From Methylobrevis albus (GTDB taxonomy: Bacteria > Pseudomonadota > Alphaproteobacteria > Rhizobiales > Pleomorphomonadaceae): a DNA stretch of 64,000 nt. Positions 32,649-41,653 of the stretch are shown piece by piece. The position numbers and the translations under genes were made by a program. The notes under the pieces are model-generated. The model saw only the letters and a list, made by a program, of their open reading frames with translations, did not search any database and had not been told where the DNA came from. The number at the start of each line of letters is the position of its first letter. Within the stretch, counting starts at the first letter, position 1. Where the stretch lies: the NCBI RefSeq assembly GCF_015904235.1, contig NZ_JADZLT010000053.1:62001-126000 (forward strand). The letters are read 5' to 3'.

Positions 32649-35129
32649 TTAGTAGAGGCCGCCCGTGCCGGTGACGGCCGCGCGGTCCGCCTCGGGGTTG
32701 ACCGTGACGGGACGGTCGTAGGATCCGCCGGCGCTCTCGTAGCCGATCACCTCGAACGACGACGGCGGCTCGGTGCCGGGCTTGAACGCCTCGAGGATCA
32801 CGCCCTCGCCGCTGCCGCCGGCGCGCAGGCCGGTGCGGCGGTCGATCGGGATCAGCGTCAGGCCGTCGGGCACGCGGAACTCCACCGGCGGCTCGCCGGC
32901 GAGCGCGATCTCGACGAAGTCGCGGAAGATCGGGGCCGCCATCTGGCCGCCGGTCGAACCCTTGCCCATCGGACGCGGCTGGTCGTAGCCCATGAAGACG
33001 CCGACGGTGAGGTCCGGCGTGAAGCCGACGAACCAGGCGTCCTTCTCCTCGTTGGTGGTGCCGGTCTTGCCGGCAACCGGCCGGCCGAGGCTCTTGACCA
33101 CGGTCGCGGTGCCGCGCTGGACGACGCCTTCCATCATCGAGGTGATCTGGTAGGCGGTCATCGGGTCGAGCACCTGCTCGCGCTCGTCGACCACCTCCGG
33201 CTCGTCCTGCCCGCGCCATTCGTCAGCGTTGCAGTTCTCGCAGATGCGCTCGTCGTGGCGATAGATCGTCTTGCCGAAGCGGTCCTGCACGCGGTCGATC
33301 AGGGTCGGCTGCACGCGGCGACCACCGTTGGCGATGATCGAATAGGCGTTGGTCATCTTCAGCACGGTGGTCTCACCGGCACCGAGCGACATCGAGAGCA
33401 CCGGCAGCATGTTGTCGTAGATGCCGAAGCGACGCGCGTATTCGGCGACCAGCGGCATGCCCATGTCCTGCGCGAGGCGCACGGTCATCACGTTGCGCGA
33501 GCGCTCGATGCCGGTGCGCAGCGTCGCCGGGCCGAGGAAGTTGCCGCCGTAGTTCTGCGGCCGCCAGACGTCGAGGCCCGGGCCCTGGCTGACCTCGAAC
33601 GGCGCGTCGAGCGCCACGCTCGACGGCGTGTAGCCGTTGTCGAGCGCCGCGGCATAGACGAAGGGCTTGAACGACGAACCCGGCTGGCGCCAGGCCTGCG
33701 TCGCGCGGTTGAACTCGCTGTGGGCGAACGAGAAGCCGCCGACCAGCGCCTTGACGCGCCCCGTCACCGGATCCATCGCGACCATCGCGCCGCTGATCTC
33801 GGGCATCTGGCGCAGGCGATAGACGCCGCGGCCGTCGACGTCCTGCTCGATCCGCTCGACGTTGACGACGTCGCCGACCGACAGAACGTCGGAAGTCACC
33901 GAGACCTTGCGGCCGCGGCGGTCGCCGGTCGCCCAGCGGGCCCAGGTCATGTCGGCGACGCGGATGGTGCCGCGCTCGCGTTCCTCGACGACGGCGCCCG
34001 TCGGTGTCTTCTTCGGCTGCAGGCCGATCTCGGCGGTCTCGCCGTCGGTCGACAGCACGACGGCGAGCTGCCACTCGGGCACGTCGGTCAGCGCCGGCAC
34101 CTCGCCGAGCGGAATGCCCCAGTCGCCGGCCGTCTCGATCGTCGTCACCGGTCCGCGCCAGCCGCGCGCCGTGTCGAACTTGATCAGGGCCTCGTGCAGC
34201 ACCTTGCGCGCCGAGACCTGCAGGCCCGGATCCAGCGTGGTGCGCACCGAAAGGCCGCCTTCATAGAGACCCTTCTCGCCCCAGCGCCGGATCAGCTCGC
34301 GCCGCACTTCCTCGACGAAGTACTCCGAGGCGAACACCTGGGCGTTGAGCTGGCGCTGCGTGATCTTGATCGGCTCGGCCTTCGCGGCGGCCGCCTCGTC
34401 CGGCGTCGCGTAGCCGTTCGACACCATCTGGTCGACGACCCAGTTCCGGCGCTCGATCGCCTTGTCGTAATAGCGATAGGGATTGTAGTTCGTCGGCGCC
34501 TTCGGCAGCGCGGCGAGGTAGGCCGCCTCGGCGAGGGTGAGCTCGGGCGCGGACTTGTCGAAGTAGACCAGCGATGCGGCGGCGACGCCGTAGGCACCGA
34601 GGCCGAGGTAGATCTCGTTGAGATAGAGCTCGAGGATCTGGTCCTTGCTGAGCGCCTGCTCCATACGCAGCGACAGCAGCATTTCCTTGACCTTGCGGTC
34701 GACCGAACGCTCGTTGGTGAGCAGGAAGTTCTTCGCGACCTGCTGCGTGATCGTCGAGGCGCCGACGAGGCGGCGGTTGTTCATCACGTTGTCGACGTTG
34801 CGCACCATCGCCGAGCCGATCGACATCAGATCGACACCGGGGTGGCTGTAGAAATCCTTGTCCTCGGCCGAGAGGAAGGCTTCCTTCAGGCGCTCCGGGA
34901 TCAGCTGGATCGGCAGGAACAGGCGCTTTTCGCGCGCATACTCGGCGACGAGCTGCCCGTCCGAGGCGTGCACGCGCGTCATCACCGGCGGTTCGTAGTT
35001 GCGCAGGCTGGTGACGTCCGGAAGCTCCGCCGACTCGCCCTGAATGTAGAGGGCGACGCCGCCGGCGACGACGAGTGCCATGAAGGCACCGATCGCGAAC
35101 AGCCAGCCGAAGAACCGAACGAAAATCAT
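32649..35129 (-). CDS. mrcA: Penicillin-binding protein 1A, bifunctional
   Basis: This 826-residue inner-membrane enzyme polymerises glycan strands and cross-links peptides. After an N-terminal helix (about 5-28) comes the GT51 transglycosylase domain with EDKDFYSHPGVD and GASTITQQVAKNFLLTNERS. An OB-like insert and the transpeptidase domain follow, with SSFK in RQPGSSFKPF, SRN in IERSRNVMT and KTG in VAGKTGTTNEEKDAWFVGF. I start at ATG 35129 (MIFVRFFGWLFAIG); the longer frame to 35300 has no membrane-protein character. It is downstream of the amidase gene on the same strand, with a 374-base gap. Confidence 0.95.
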   Translation of the reverse strand: MIFVRFFGWLFAIGAFMALVVAGGVALYIQGESAELPDVTSLRNYEPPVMTRVHASDGQLVAEYAREKRLFLPIQLIPERLKEAFLSAEDKDFYSHPGVDLMSIGSAMVRNVDNVMNNRRLVGASTITQQVAKNFLLTNERSVDRKVKEMLLSLRMEQALSKDQILELYLNEIYLGLGAYGVAAASLVYFDKSAPELTLAEAAYLAALPKAPTNYNPYRYYDKAIERRNWVVDQMVSNGYATPDEAAAAKAEPIKITQRQLNAQVFASEYFVEEVRRELIRRWGEKGLYEGGLSVRTTLDPGLQVSARKVLHEALIKFDTARGWRGPVTTIETAGDWGIPLGEVPALTDVPEWQLAVVLSTDGETAEIGLQPKKTPTGAVVEERERGTIRVADMTWARWATGDRRGRKVSVTSDVLSVGDVVNVERIEQDVDGRGVYRLRQMPEISGAMVAMDPVTGRVKALVGGFSFAHSEFNRATQAWRQPGSSFKPFVYAAALDNGYTPSSVALDAPFEVSQGPGLDVWRPQNYGGNFLGPATLRTGIERSRNVMTVRLAQDMGMPLVAEYARRFGIYDNMLPVLSMSLGAGETTVLKMTNAYSIIANGGRRVQPTLIDRVQDRFGKTIYRHDERICENCNADEWRGQDEPEVVDEREQVLDPMTAYQITSMMEGVVQRGTATVVKSLGRPVAGKTGTTNEEKDAWFVGFTPDLTVGVFMGYDQPRPMGKGSTGGQMAAPIFRDFVEIALAGEPPVEFRVPDGLTLIPIDRRTGLRAGGSGEGVILEAFKPGTEPPSSFEVIGYESAGGSYDRPVTVNPEADRAAVTGTGGLY

Positions 35130-35503
35130 GATCCGCTTTCTCTCGCTATGGAGCGGGGATACCGGACACCGCAATCCGGCCCCCGTGCACGTCCGCCGCC
35201 GCTGCGCTCGTCGAGGTCGATCCGACGCCGGCTCAGCCGCCCCGCCCTCGCCGGCTCGAACCGAATGGTCCGGACCGGCCGATCGTCCCGGCCACCGCAT
35301 GGCCCGACGAGGCGATGCGGCCCGCTGATAGCGGCCCTCCGGCGGGAATTCCAGATGTCGATTCCCGCAATCGGACCGCTCTTCCTTGTCAGGGACCTTT
35401 GTGGCGAAGCTGGGATCGCAGCGTGACCATTATGCCACAACCGAACGACTCTCGCAGTCGATCAACCACCCTGCCCGCAATGTTTTTTCCGGCCCTCGCC
35501 CCG
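35130..35503 (-). other. Gene-free stretch upstream of mrcA
   Basis: No convincing gene is present in these 374 bases. They must hold the mrcA promoter unless mrcA is read through from the amidase gene. I see no hairpin with a T-run and no clear -35/-10 pair, only GC-rich sequence with one AT-richer patch near 35425-35480. Confidence 0.5.
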
Positions 35504-36766
35504 TCAGGGGCCGGCCACGTACTTCTGGCCGACGAAGCGCAGCACGGCGCGGGCGACGGCGTCCGAGACGCGATCGCGCCATTCCCCGTCGGTCAGCAGC
35601 TTCTCGTCCTGGGCGTTGGAAAGGTAGCCGAGTTCGAGCAGCACCGACGGAACGTCCGGCGCCCGCAGCACCTGAAAGCCCGCCGAACGGTGCGGGTTGC
35701 GGATCATTCGGGTCGACGCCGAGAGCTCCGAGACGAGTTCGCGCGCCACGACGTGGGAAAAGGTCTTCGTCTCGCGGCGGGCGAGATCGATCAGGATGTC
35801 GCCGACCTCGCCGCTTTCGGCCGTGAGGTCGAGCCCGGCGATGGCGTCGGACGAGTTTTCCTTGGCGGCGAGCCGGGCCGCGTCGCGGTCGGACGCCTGC
35901 TCCGACAGCGTATAGACCGTCGCGCCGCGGACGAAATCCTCTTGCGTCGAATCGGCGTGGATCGAGACGAGAATGTCGGCGCGGTGGTCGCGGGCGATGC
36001 GCACCCGCTCGCCGAGGCTGATGAAACTGTCGTCGTCGCGGGTCATCAGCACGTCGACCCGCCCCGACTTCTCCAGCCGCGCCTTGAGATCCCGCGCGAA
36101 GGTGAGCACGAGTTCCTTCTCGGCGAGACCGCTCACCGCAATGGTGCCGGAATCGATGCCGCCGTGGCCGGCGTCGAGCACCACGAGGGGCTTGGCGCGC
36201 GGGTTCGTCGTCGTCGGCAGCCGGTCGCCCTTGCCGACCTCGACTTCGGCGAGGGCCCGGCGCGCGACGCTGGTGCGCGACTGCTCGGCGAGGAACGCCT
36301 CGCGGGTGGTGCCGACGAGGTCGAGCACGAGCCGCGCCGGCTGGTCCTCGACCGCCGGCAGCACGAAGGCCCGGTCGATCGCCACCGGCCCGGTCGCATC
36401 GACGACGATGCGCGACTTGCCGCGCCCGATCAGGCCGTAGCGGAAGCCCGAAACGACGCCGCGGCCGACGACGCCGGCGTCGCGCGGCAGGTCGAAGCGG
36501 ACTTCCGGCAGGTCGATGACGACGCGGTAGGGATCGGCGAGGGCGAAGGCGGCGATCTCGACGCCTTGCGACAGATCGAGCACGAAGCGGGTGCGGTCGG
36601 CGTCACCGGCGACCCGCGCGCCGCTGGCGACGGGCGGGGACTTGGCGATCACGTCGGGGCTCGCCTCGCCCGAGCCGACGGCGAAGACCGGCCCCGCGCC
36701 GAAAAGAGCGGCGCCGAAGGCGGCGAGCAGCAGGGCCACCCGGCAACCGGGCATGTCGAAGGGCAT
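35504..36766 (-). CDS. N-acetylmuramoyl-L-alanine amidase (AMIN + Amidase_3)
   Basis: This 420-residue periplasmic enzyme cleaves the amide between MurNAc and the stem peptide during cell separation. A signal peptide ends near VFA|VGSG (about residue 29). An AMIN domain (about 50-155) for septal targeting precedes the zinc amidase domain (about 190-415). Metal and catalytic positions are visible: VVLDAGHGGIDSG, SIHADS and LELGYLSN. The order rne, amidase, mrcA, prfB is a conserved alphaproteobacterial neighbourhood. It is of the AmiC type by domain layout, but I leave the symbol open. It is divergent from rne across a long gap. Confidence 0.93.
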   Translation of the reverse strand: MPFDMPGCRVALLLAAFGAALFGAGPVFAVGSGEASPDVIAKSPPVASGARVAGDADRTRFVLDLSQGVEIAAFALADPYRVVIDLPEVRFDLPRDAGVVGRGVVSGFRYGLIGRGKSRIVVDATGPVAIDRAFVLPAVEDQPARLVLDLVGTTREAFLAEQSRTSVARRALAEVEVGKGDRLPTTTNPRAKPLVVLDAGHGGIDSGTIAVSGLAEKELVLTFARDLKARLEKSGRVDVLMTRDDDSFISLGERVRIARDHRADILVSIHADSTQEDFVRGATVYTLSEQASDRDAARLAAKENSSDAIAGLDLTAESGEVGDILIDLARRETKTFSHVVARELVSELSASTRMIRNPHRSAGFQVLRAPDVPSVLLELGYLSNAQDEKLLTDGEWRDRVSDAVARAVLRFVGQKYVAGP

Positions 36767-37661
36767 CGTCCGGATCTCCGGGCGTCTCGGATCGTCAGGC
36801 CGTTATAAACGCCTACCCGAGCTTGGTTAACCCTTCGTTGACGAAAGCGACGCCGCCGTGGCGCCGCGACAACAGATGTCCCCGCATCTTTCGAAAAGGC
36901 AGCCGGCGCAGCCGTAAATCGAACCAGCCGAGTATCTTGCAAAGCCATGCTCCAGTCCTTAAAAGGTTTCATAGGAGACCGAGTCCGAATTCGGCATCGT
37001 GTGTGGTTCCGAGCGCCCGTCCTTCTCCCGGAATGTCGCAAGCGTTCGTACTGCCGTCCGCCAGCGGCCTGTTTTGCCGCGCGCCTTCATCGCGGCTGAC
37101 AGGCGCCTTTCTGGTCGTCCGGAACGCGACATTGCGGCCCGGGCGTCGAGGCGACAGCCGCGGCAATCGCTGCCATCGAGGGATCTCGGTTCCCTGTGCC
37201 GTCCGGCTTCCGCCTTCGAACCAGGTGGATGCAGCCGGACCGGCGCAGCGCGAAGCTTGTGGTGCGGCATTGGACAGCGGTCGCTCGAACCGCCGACGCC
37301 GACCCACCGGACCAGAACGCGAGTGGTCGGGTTTCCCGAAGACGGCAGGGTTCGAACCGTTTGAGGGAAGGAACCAGCGGCATCAGTGCCGGGTCCCGAC
37401 TTTGACAGTTTTCGCCGGCCGCGTTTGCGGTGGGCGTACGAGACCGACGGACAAGAACAACGTGGCGAACGCGGGGCTTATTACATCGACGGGATCGGTG
37501 GCGACGGGACGGCCAGCCCGTCTGTCGCTTTGCCCCGGCGAGAGCCTCCGCCCGTTCCGGTCTGTCATTCCCATCCATTCAGACATCGACGGCCGCGCGA
37601 CGGCCCAGCCCGCCGGTCCGAGGACCGGCGCCGGCCGCGCGCGCCGCGGAGATTTTTCTTC
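36767..37661 (+). other. Long gene-free leader region upstream of rne
   Basis: These 895 bases between the divergent amidase and rne genes hold no believable gene: the longest frames are rich in Arg/Ser/Pro and match nothing. The region must contain both promoters and a probable long rne 5' leader. A TTGACA box lies at 37402-37407 but has no good -10 partner. A 10-bp palindrome CCGAATTCGG occurs near 36985. AT-richer DNA lies at about 36800-37000. In other bacteria the rne leader is the target of RNase E autoregulation, so an RNA-level function is plausible. Confidence 0.5.
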
Positions 37662-40352
37662 ATGCCAAACAAGATGCTTATCGATTCCACCCACCCGGAG
37701 GAGACCCGGGTCGTGGTGGTGCGCGGATCGCGGGTCGAGGAGTTCGATTTCGAGTCCGCGAACCGCAAGCAGCTGCGGGGGAACATCTACCTCGCCAAAG
37801 TGACCCGGGTCGAACCGTCGCTGCAGGCGGCGTTCGTCGAGTACGGCGGCAACCGCCACGGCTTCCTCGCCTTCTCCGAGATTCACCCCGACTACTACCA
37901 GATCCCCGTCGCCGACCGGCAGGCGCTGATCGACGCCGAGGCCGACGAGCCGCACGAGGACTTCGAGCGCCCGTCCCCGCGCCGCAAGGCGCGTGAGCGC
38001 ACCGAGAAGGCCGACTCGCCGTCGGTGAGCGAGGCCGCGACCACCGAGGGCGACGGCGAGGATCGTCCGAACGGCAACGTCGAGCAGATCCCCGACCACG
38101 CCGACGACGAGGACCACGTCGAATCGGTCGGCGCGGAAGACGCGCTCGAGGAGGTGCCCGAGCGCCGCCAGAAGCCGCGCCTGCGCAACTACAAGATCCA
38201 GGAAGTCATCAAGCGCCGCCAGGTGCTGCTGGTGCAGGTCGTCAAGGAGGAGCGCGGCAACAAGGGTGCGGCGCTCACCACGTACCTGTCGCTCGCCGGC
38301 CGCTATTCGGTGCTGATGCCCAACACCGGTCGCGGTGGCGGCATCTCGCGAAAAATCACCAACGTCGCCGACCGCAAGCGCCTCAAGGAAGTCGCCCAGG
38401 AGCTCGAGGTGCCCGAGGGCATGGGCATCATCCTGCGCACGGCCGGTGCCAGCCGCACCAAGGCCGAGATCAAGCGCGACTTCGAGTACCTGCTCCGCCT
38501 CTGGGAGAACGTCCGCGACCTGACGCTGAAGTCGGCGGCGCCGACGCTCGTCTATGAGGAAGGCTCGCTGGTCAAGCGCTCGATCCGCGACCTTTACAAC
38601 AAGGACATCGACGAGGTTCTCGTCGCCGGCGACGACGCCTATCGCGAGGCGAAGGACTTCATGCGCATGCTCATGCCGAGCCATGCGCGCAACGTGCAGC
38701 CGTACCGCGACAGCGCGCCGATCTTCGCCCGCTTCGGCGTCGAGCCGCAGCTCGACGCGATGTTCTCGCCGCAGGTCACCCTGCGCTCGGGCGGCTACAT
38801 CGTCATCAACCAGACCGAGGCGCTGGTCTCGATCGACGTCAACTCGGGCCGCTCGACCCGCGAGCACAACATCGAGGACACCGCGTTCCAGACCAACATG
38901 GAAGCGGCGGAAGAGGTGGCGCGCCAGCTGCGCCTGCGCGATCTCGCCGGCCTCATCGTCATCGACTTCATCGACATGGAAGAGGCGCGCAACAACAAGG
39001 GCGTCGAGCGCAAGCTCAAGGACTGCCTGAAGGACGACCGCGCCCGCATCCAGGTCGGCCGCATCTCGCACTTCGGCCTGCTCGAGATGAGCCGCCAGCG
39101 CATCCGCACCGGCGTGCTGGAAGGCTCGACCGAGGTCTGCCCGCACTGCCTCGGCGCCGGTATCGTCCGCTCGACCGACAGCGTCGCGCTGCACGTGCTG
39201 CGCTCGCTCGAGGACCAGCTGCTGAAGGGCGTCACGCACCACCTCACGCTGCGCACCCGCACCGCGGTGGCGCTCTACATCCTCAACCAGAAGCGCCGCC
39301 ACCTCGGCGAACTCGAGGTCCGCTTCGGTCTCTCGATCACGATCAGCGCCGACGAGCACCTGAGCAGCCAGCACTACGTGCTGGAGCGCGGCGAGATCAT
39401 CGCCAACCCCCTGCCCGCGCCGATCCAGATCCAGCCCGACACGATTCTCCCCGTCGACGAGGACGACGACATCGTCGAGGAGGAGGCCGAGGTCGAGACC
39501 GAGGCCCAGGCCGAGACGGAGACGCGGAGCGGCGGCGAGGAGCGGAACGGCGACGGCGACGGCCAGGGCCGCAAGCGTCGGCGCCGTCGCCGGCGGCGGC
39601 GGTCGGGCGAAAACGGCTCGTCGGCACAGGCGACCGAGAACGGCTCGTCCGGCGATGACGACGAGGACGATGACGACGACAACGACGCCGAGAACGGCGA
39701 CAACGTCGACAACGGCGAGAGCGACGGCCGCGAGACGCAGGTCGTCTCCGGCGAGGCGACCGACGCCGACGCTGACGCCGACGGTGAGGACGCGCCGGGT
39801 GGCGACGAGGACCAGGGCGAGGAGTCCGGTCGTCCCCGTGGCCGCCGTCGCGGCCGCCGCGGCGGCCGCCGCCGGAACGGCAGCGAGGCCCGCGAGGGCG
39901 GCGACGCCGACGAGGCGACCGGCGAGCCGATGTTCGCCCGGGACGTCCCGGTGTTCGACGTCGCCGAGATGGAGGAGCCGCTGCTCGACCCGGTGCCGGG
40001 CGGCGAGCCGCCCCTCGACACCGCCGAGCTCGACGCCGACGAGGAGTCGCCGACCACGTCCGACGATCCGCAGGACGTGATCGAGCACGCCGAGACCGGC
40101 GAGATCGCGGCCGAAGCCGAAACCGTCGACACGGCGACCGAGATCGCGGCGCCGGCGGAAGAGGTCGCGGCGATGCCGGCGGACGAGGCGGCGACCGAAG
40201 TGGACGAAGCCGCGTCGCCGGACGAGGCCACCACCGAAGCAGCAACCGAGACCACGGCGCCGGAGCGCAAGCCCTTCGTGCTCGAGCCGACCCCCGAGCC
40301 CGACGACGCCCCCAAGCGCGGCGGCTGGTGGCAGCGCCGCTCGTTCTTCTGA
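37662..40352 (+). CDS. rne: Ribonuclease E
   Basis: This 896-residue endoribonuclease is the scaffold of the RNA degradosome. The S1 domain is interrupted by an acidic insert (about residues 85-165), normal for alphaproteobacteria. The DNase I-like catalytic part holds the two magnesium aspartates in LVSIDVNSGRST (about residue 392) and LIVIDFIDM (about 435). The zinc-link is CPHC (about 493). The tail from about 590 is disordered, with arginine tracts near 637 and 726, an Asp-rich run near 665, and an aromatic end (GGWWQRRSFF). The start is ATG 37662 (MPNKMLIDSTH). Frames extending upstream lie in the leader and are not coding. Confidence 0.96.
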   Translation: MPNKMLIDSTHPEETRVVVVRGSRVEEFDFESANRKQLRGNIYLAKVTRVEPSLQAAFVEYGGNRHGFLAFSEIHPDYYQIPVADRQALIDAEADEPHEDFERPSPRRKARERTEKADSPSVSEAATTEGDGEDRPNGNVEQIPDHADDEDHVESVGAEDALEEVPERRQKPRLRNYKIQEVIKRRQVLLVQVVKEERGNKGAALTTYLSLAGRYSVLMPNTGRGGGISRKITNVADRKRLKEVAQELEVPEGMGIILRTAGASRTKAEIKRDFEYLLRLWENVRDLTLKSAAPTLVYEEGSLVKRSIRDLYNKDIDEVLVAGDDAYREAKDFMRMLMPSHARNVQPYRDSAPIFARFGVEPQLDAMFSPQVTLRSGGYIVINQTEALVSIDVNSGRSTREHNIEDTAFQTNMEAAEEVARQLRLRDLAGLIVIDFIDMEEARNNKGVERKLKDCLKDDRARIQVGRISHFGLLEMSRQRIRTGVLEGSTEVCPHCLGAGIVRSTDSVALHVLRSLEDQLLKGVTHHLTLRTRTAVALYILNQKRRHLGELEVRFGLSITISADEHLSSQHYVLERGEIIANPLPAPIQIQPDTILPVDEDDDIVEEEAEVETEAQAETETRSGGEERNGDGDGQGRKRRRRRRRRRSGENGSSAQATENGSSGDDDEDDDDDNDAENGDNVDNGESDGRETQVVSGEATDADADADGEDAPGGDEDQGEESGRPRGRRRGRRGGRRRNGSEAREGGDADEATGEPMFARDVPVFDVAEMEEPLLDPVPGGEPPLDTAELDADEESPTTSDDPQDVIEHAETGEIAAEAETVDTATEIAAPAEEVAAMPADEAATEVDEAASPDEATTEAATETTAPERKPFVLEPTPEPDDAPKRGGWWQRRSFF

Positions 40353-40393
40353 GCGAGCGACCCCGGCCCAGGCGGCCATGCAGGATCAACAGA

Positions 40394-40423
40394 ACGGGCG
40401 CCCTCGCGGCGCCCGTTTTCGTT
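40394..40423 (+). terminator. Intrinsic terminator after rne
   Basis: A 9-bp stem (40394-40402 with 40408-40416) and 5-base loop are followed by TTTCGTTT. It lies about 40 bases past the rne stop codon, before the convergent aminotransferase gene. Confidence 0.85.
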
Positions 40424-40451
40424 TGGCCGGATGCTGAACCGGCGCTCCCCC

Positions 40452-41600
40452 CTACCGCCCGATCCACCCCGCGATGCGCGTCACGGCTTCGTCCATCTCC
40501 GGCGTGGTGCCGGCGAAGGACAGGCGGATGTAGCCGGCGCCGCGGGCGGGGTCGAAGTCGAGGCCGGGCGTGGTGGCGACGCCGGCCTCGGTCAGCATCC
40601 GGCGGGCGAAGTCCATGCTGTCGTTGGTGAACTTGCGGACGTTGGCGTAAATGTAGAAGGCGCCGTCGACGGGCAGCACGTCGTCGAGCCCCGCCTCCGG
40701 CAGCCGGCGCAGCAGCAGCTCGCGGTTGGCGGCATAGCCGGCTTTCACCAGCTCCAGCTCGTCCACCGCGTCGAAGGCGGCGAGCGCCGCGGTCTGCGAC
40801 AGCGAATTGACCGAGATCGACAGGTTCTGCGCGATGCATTCGATCGCGCGCACCGCCGGCTGCGGCACCACCATCCAGCCGACGCGCCAGCCTGTCATGC
40901 AGTAGTATTTCGAGAAGCTGTTGACGACCACCGCCTGCTCGGTGAACGCCAGCGCCGTCGCGGTTTCGCCGCCATAGACGAGGCCGTGGTAGATCTCGTC
41001 CATGATCAGCCGGATGCCGAGCGCGTCGCAGGATTCGACCAGCGCCTTCAGCGCGGGCGGCTGGATCATCGTGCCGCTCGGGTTGGCCGGACTCGCGACG
41101 ATCAGGCCCTTCAGTGGCCGGTCGCGCTGGATCTCGGCCAGCATCTCCGGCGTCACCGCCCAGCGCGTCTCCGGCCCGGTCGGGATCTCCACCACCTCGA
41201 GCCCGAGGGCGGCGAGGATGTTGCGATAGGCTGGGTAGCCCGGCGTCGGCATGCCGATGCGGTCGCCGGGATCGAAGAAGGCGAGAAAGGCGAGGTTGAA
41301 CGCCGCCGACGAGCCGGTGGCGACCACGACGCGCTCGGGCGACACCGCGACGCCGTAGCGCTCGGCGTAGTGGGTGGCGATGCGCGCGCGCAGCGCCGGC
41401 GTGCCGAGCGCCTCGGTATAGCGGACGCGGCCGGACGCGATCGCCGCCATCGCCGCCTCGCGCACCACCCGCGGCGTCGGCGCCCCCGGCTCGCCGACCT
41501 CCATGTGGATGATGCTGCGCCCCTGTCGCTCGAGCGCAAAGGCGGCGGACATCACGTCCATCGCCCGGAACGGCTCGACGGCGCTGCGTTTCGAAAGCAT
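40452..41600 (-). CDS. Class I/II PLP-dependent aminotransferase
   Basis: This 382-residue fold-type I enzyme resembles aspartate/aromatic aminotransferases. The PLP lysine is in VNSFSKYYCMTGWRVGWMV, the pyridine-contacting block is LIMDEIYHGLVYGG, and the substrate-carboxylate Arg is in GYIRLSFAG. The N-terminal segment MEVGEPGAPTPRVVREA is usual for the group. I start at ATG 41600 (MLSKRSAVEPF); an upstream start at 41615 adds five residues. The donor and acceptor are not predictable from the sequence, and no pathway genes are adjacent. Confidence 0.85.
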   Translation of the reverse strand: MLSKRSAVEPFRAMDVMSAAFALERQGRSIIHMEVGEPGAPTPRVVREAAMAAIASGRVRYTEALGTPALRARIATHYAERYGVAVSPERVVVATGSSAAFNLAFLAFFDPGDRIGMPTPGYPAYRNILAALGLEVVEIPTGPETRWAVTPEMLAEIQRDRPLKGLIVASPANPSGTMIQPPALKALVESCDALGIRLIMDEIYHGLVYGGETATALAFTEQAVVVNSFSKYYCMTGWRVGWMVVPQPAVRAIECIAQNLSISVNSLSQTAALAAFDAVDELELVKAGYAANRELLLRRLPEAGLDDVLPVDGAFYIYANVRKFTNDSMDFARRMLTEAGVATTPGLDFDPARGAGYIRLSFAGTTPEMDEAVTRIAGWIGR

Positions 41601-41653
41601 CGGATGGCCTCGCAAGATTGGGAACCGTCAGGTCGGGCCGGCGGCGGCCCGGG

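Noticed and set aside
37200..37365. GTTCGAA-type T-loop sequences in the rne leader, as in a tRNA
   Set aside because: No matching acceptor, D-arm or anticodon arm can be drawn around them.
36823..37803. A 326-residue open frame in the rne leader
   Set aside because: It is Arg/Ser/Pro-rich with no motif, lacks a ribosome-binding site and runs into rne in another frame.
37383..40379. A 998-residue open frame antisense to rne
   Set aside because: It is the shadow of rne. The protein is Val/Asp/Arg-rich without any motif, and the sense strand encodes a clear RNase E.
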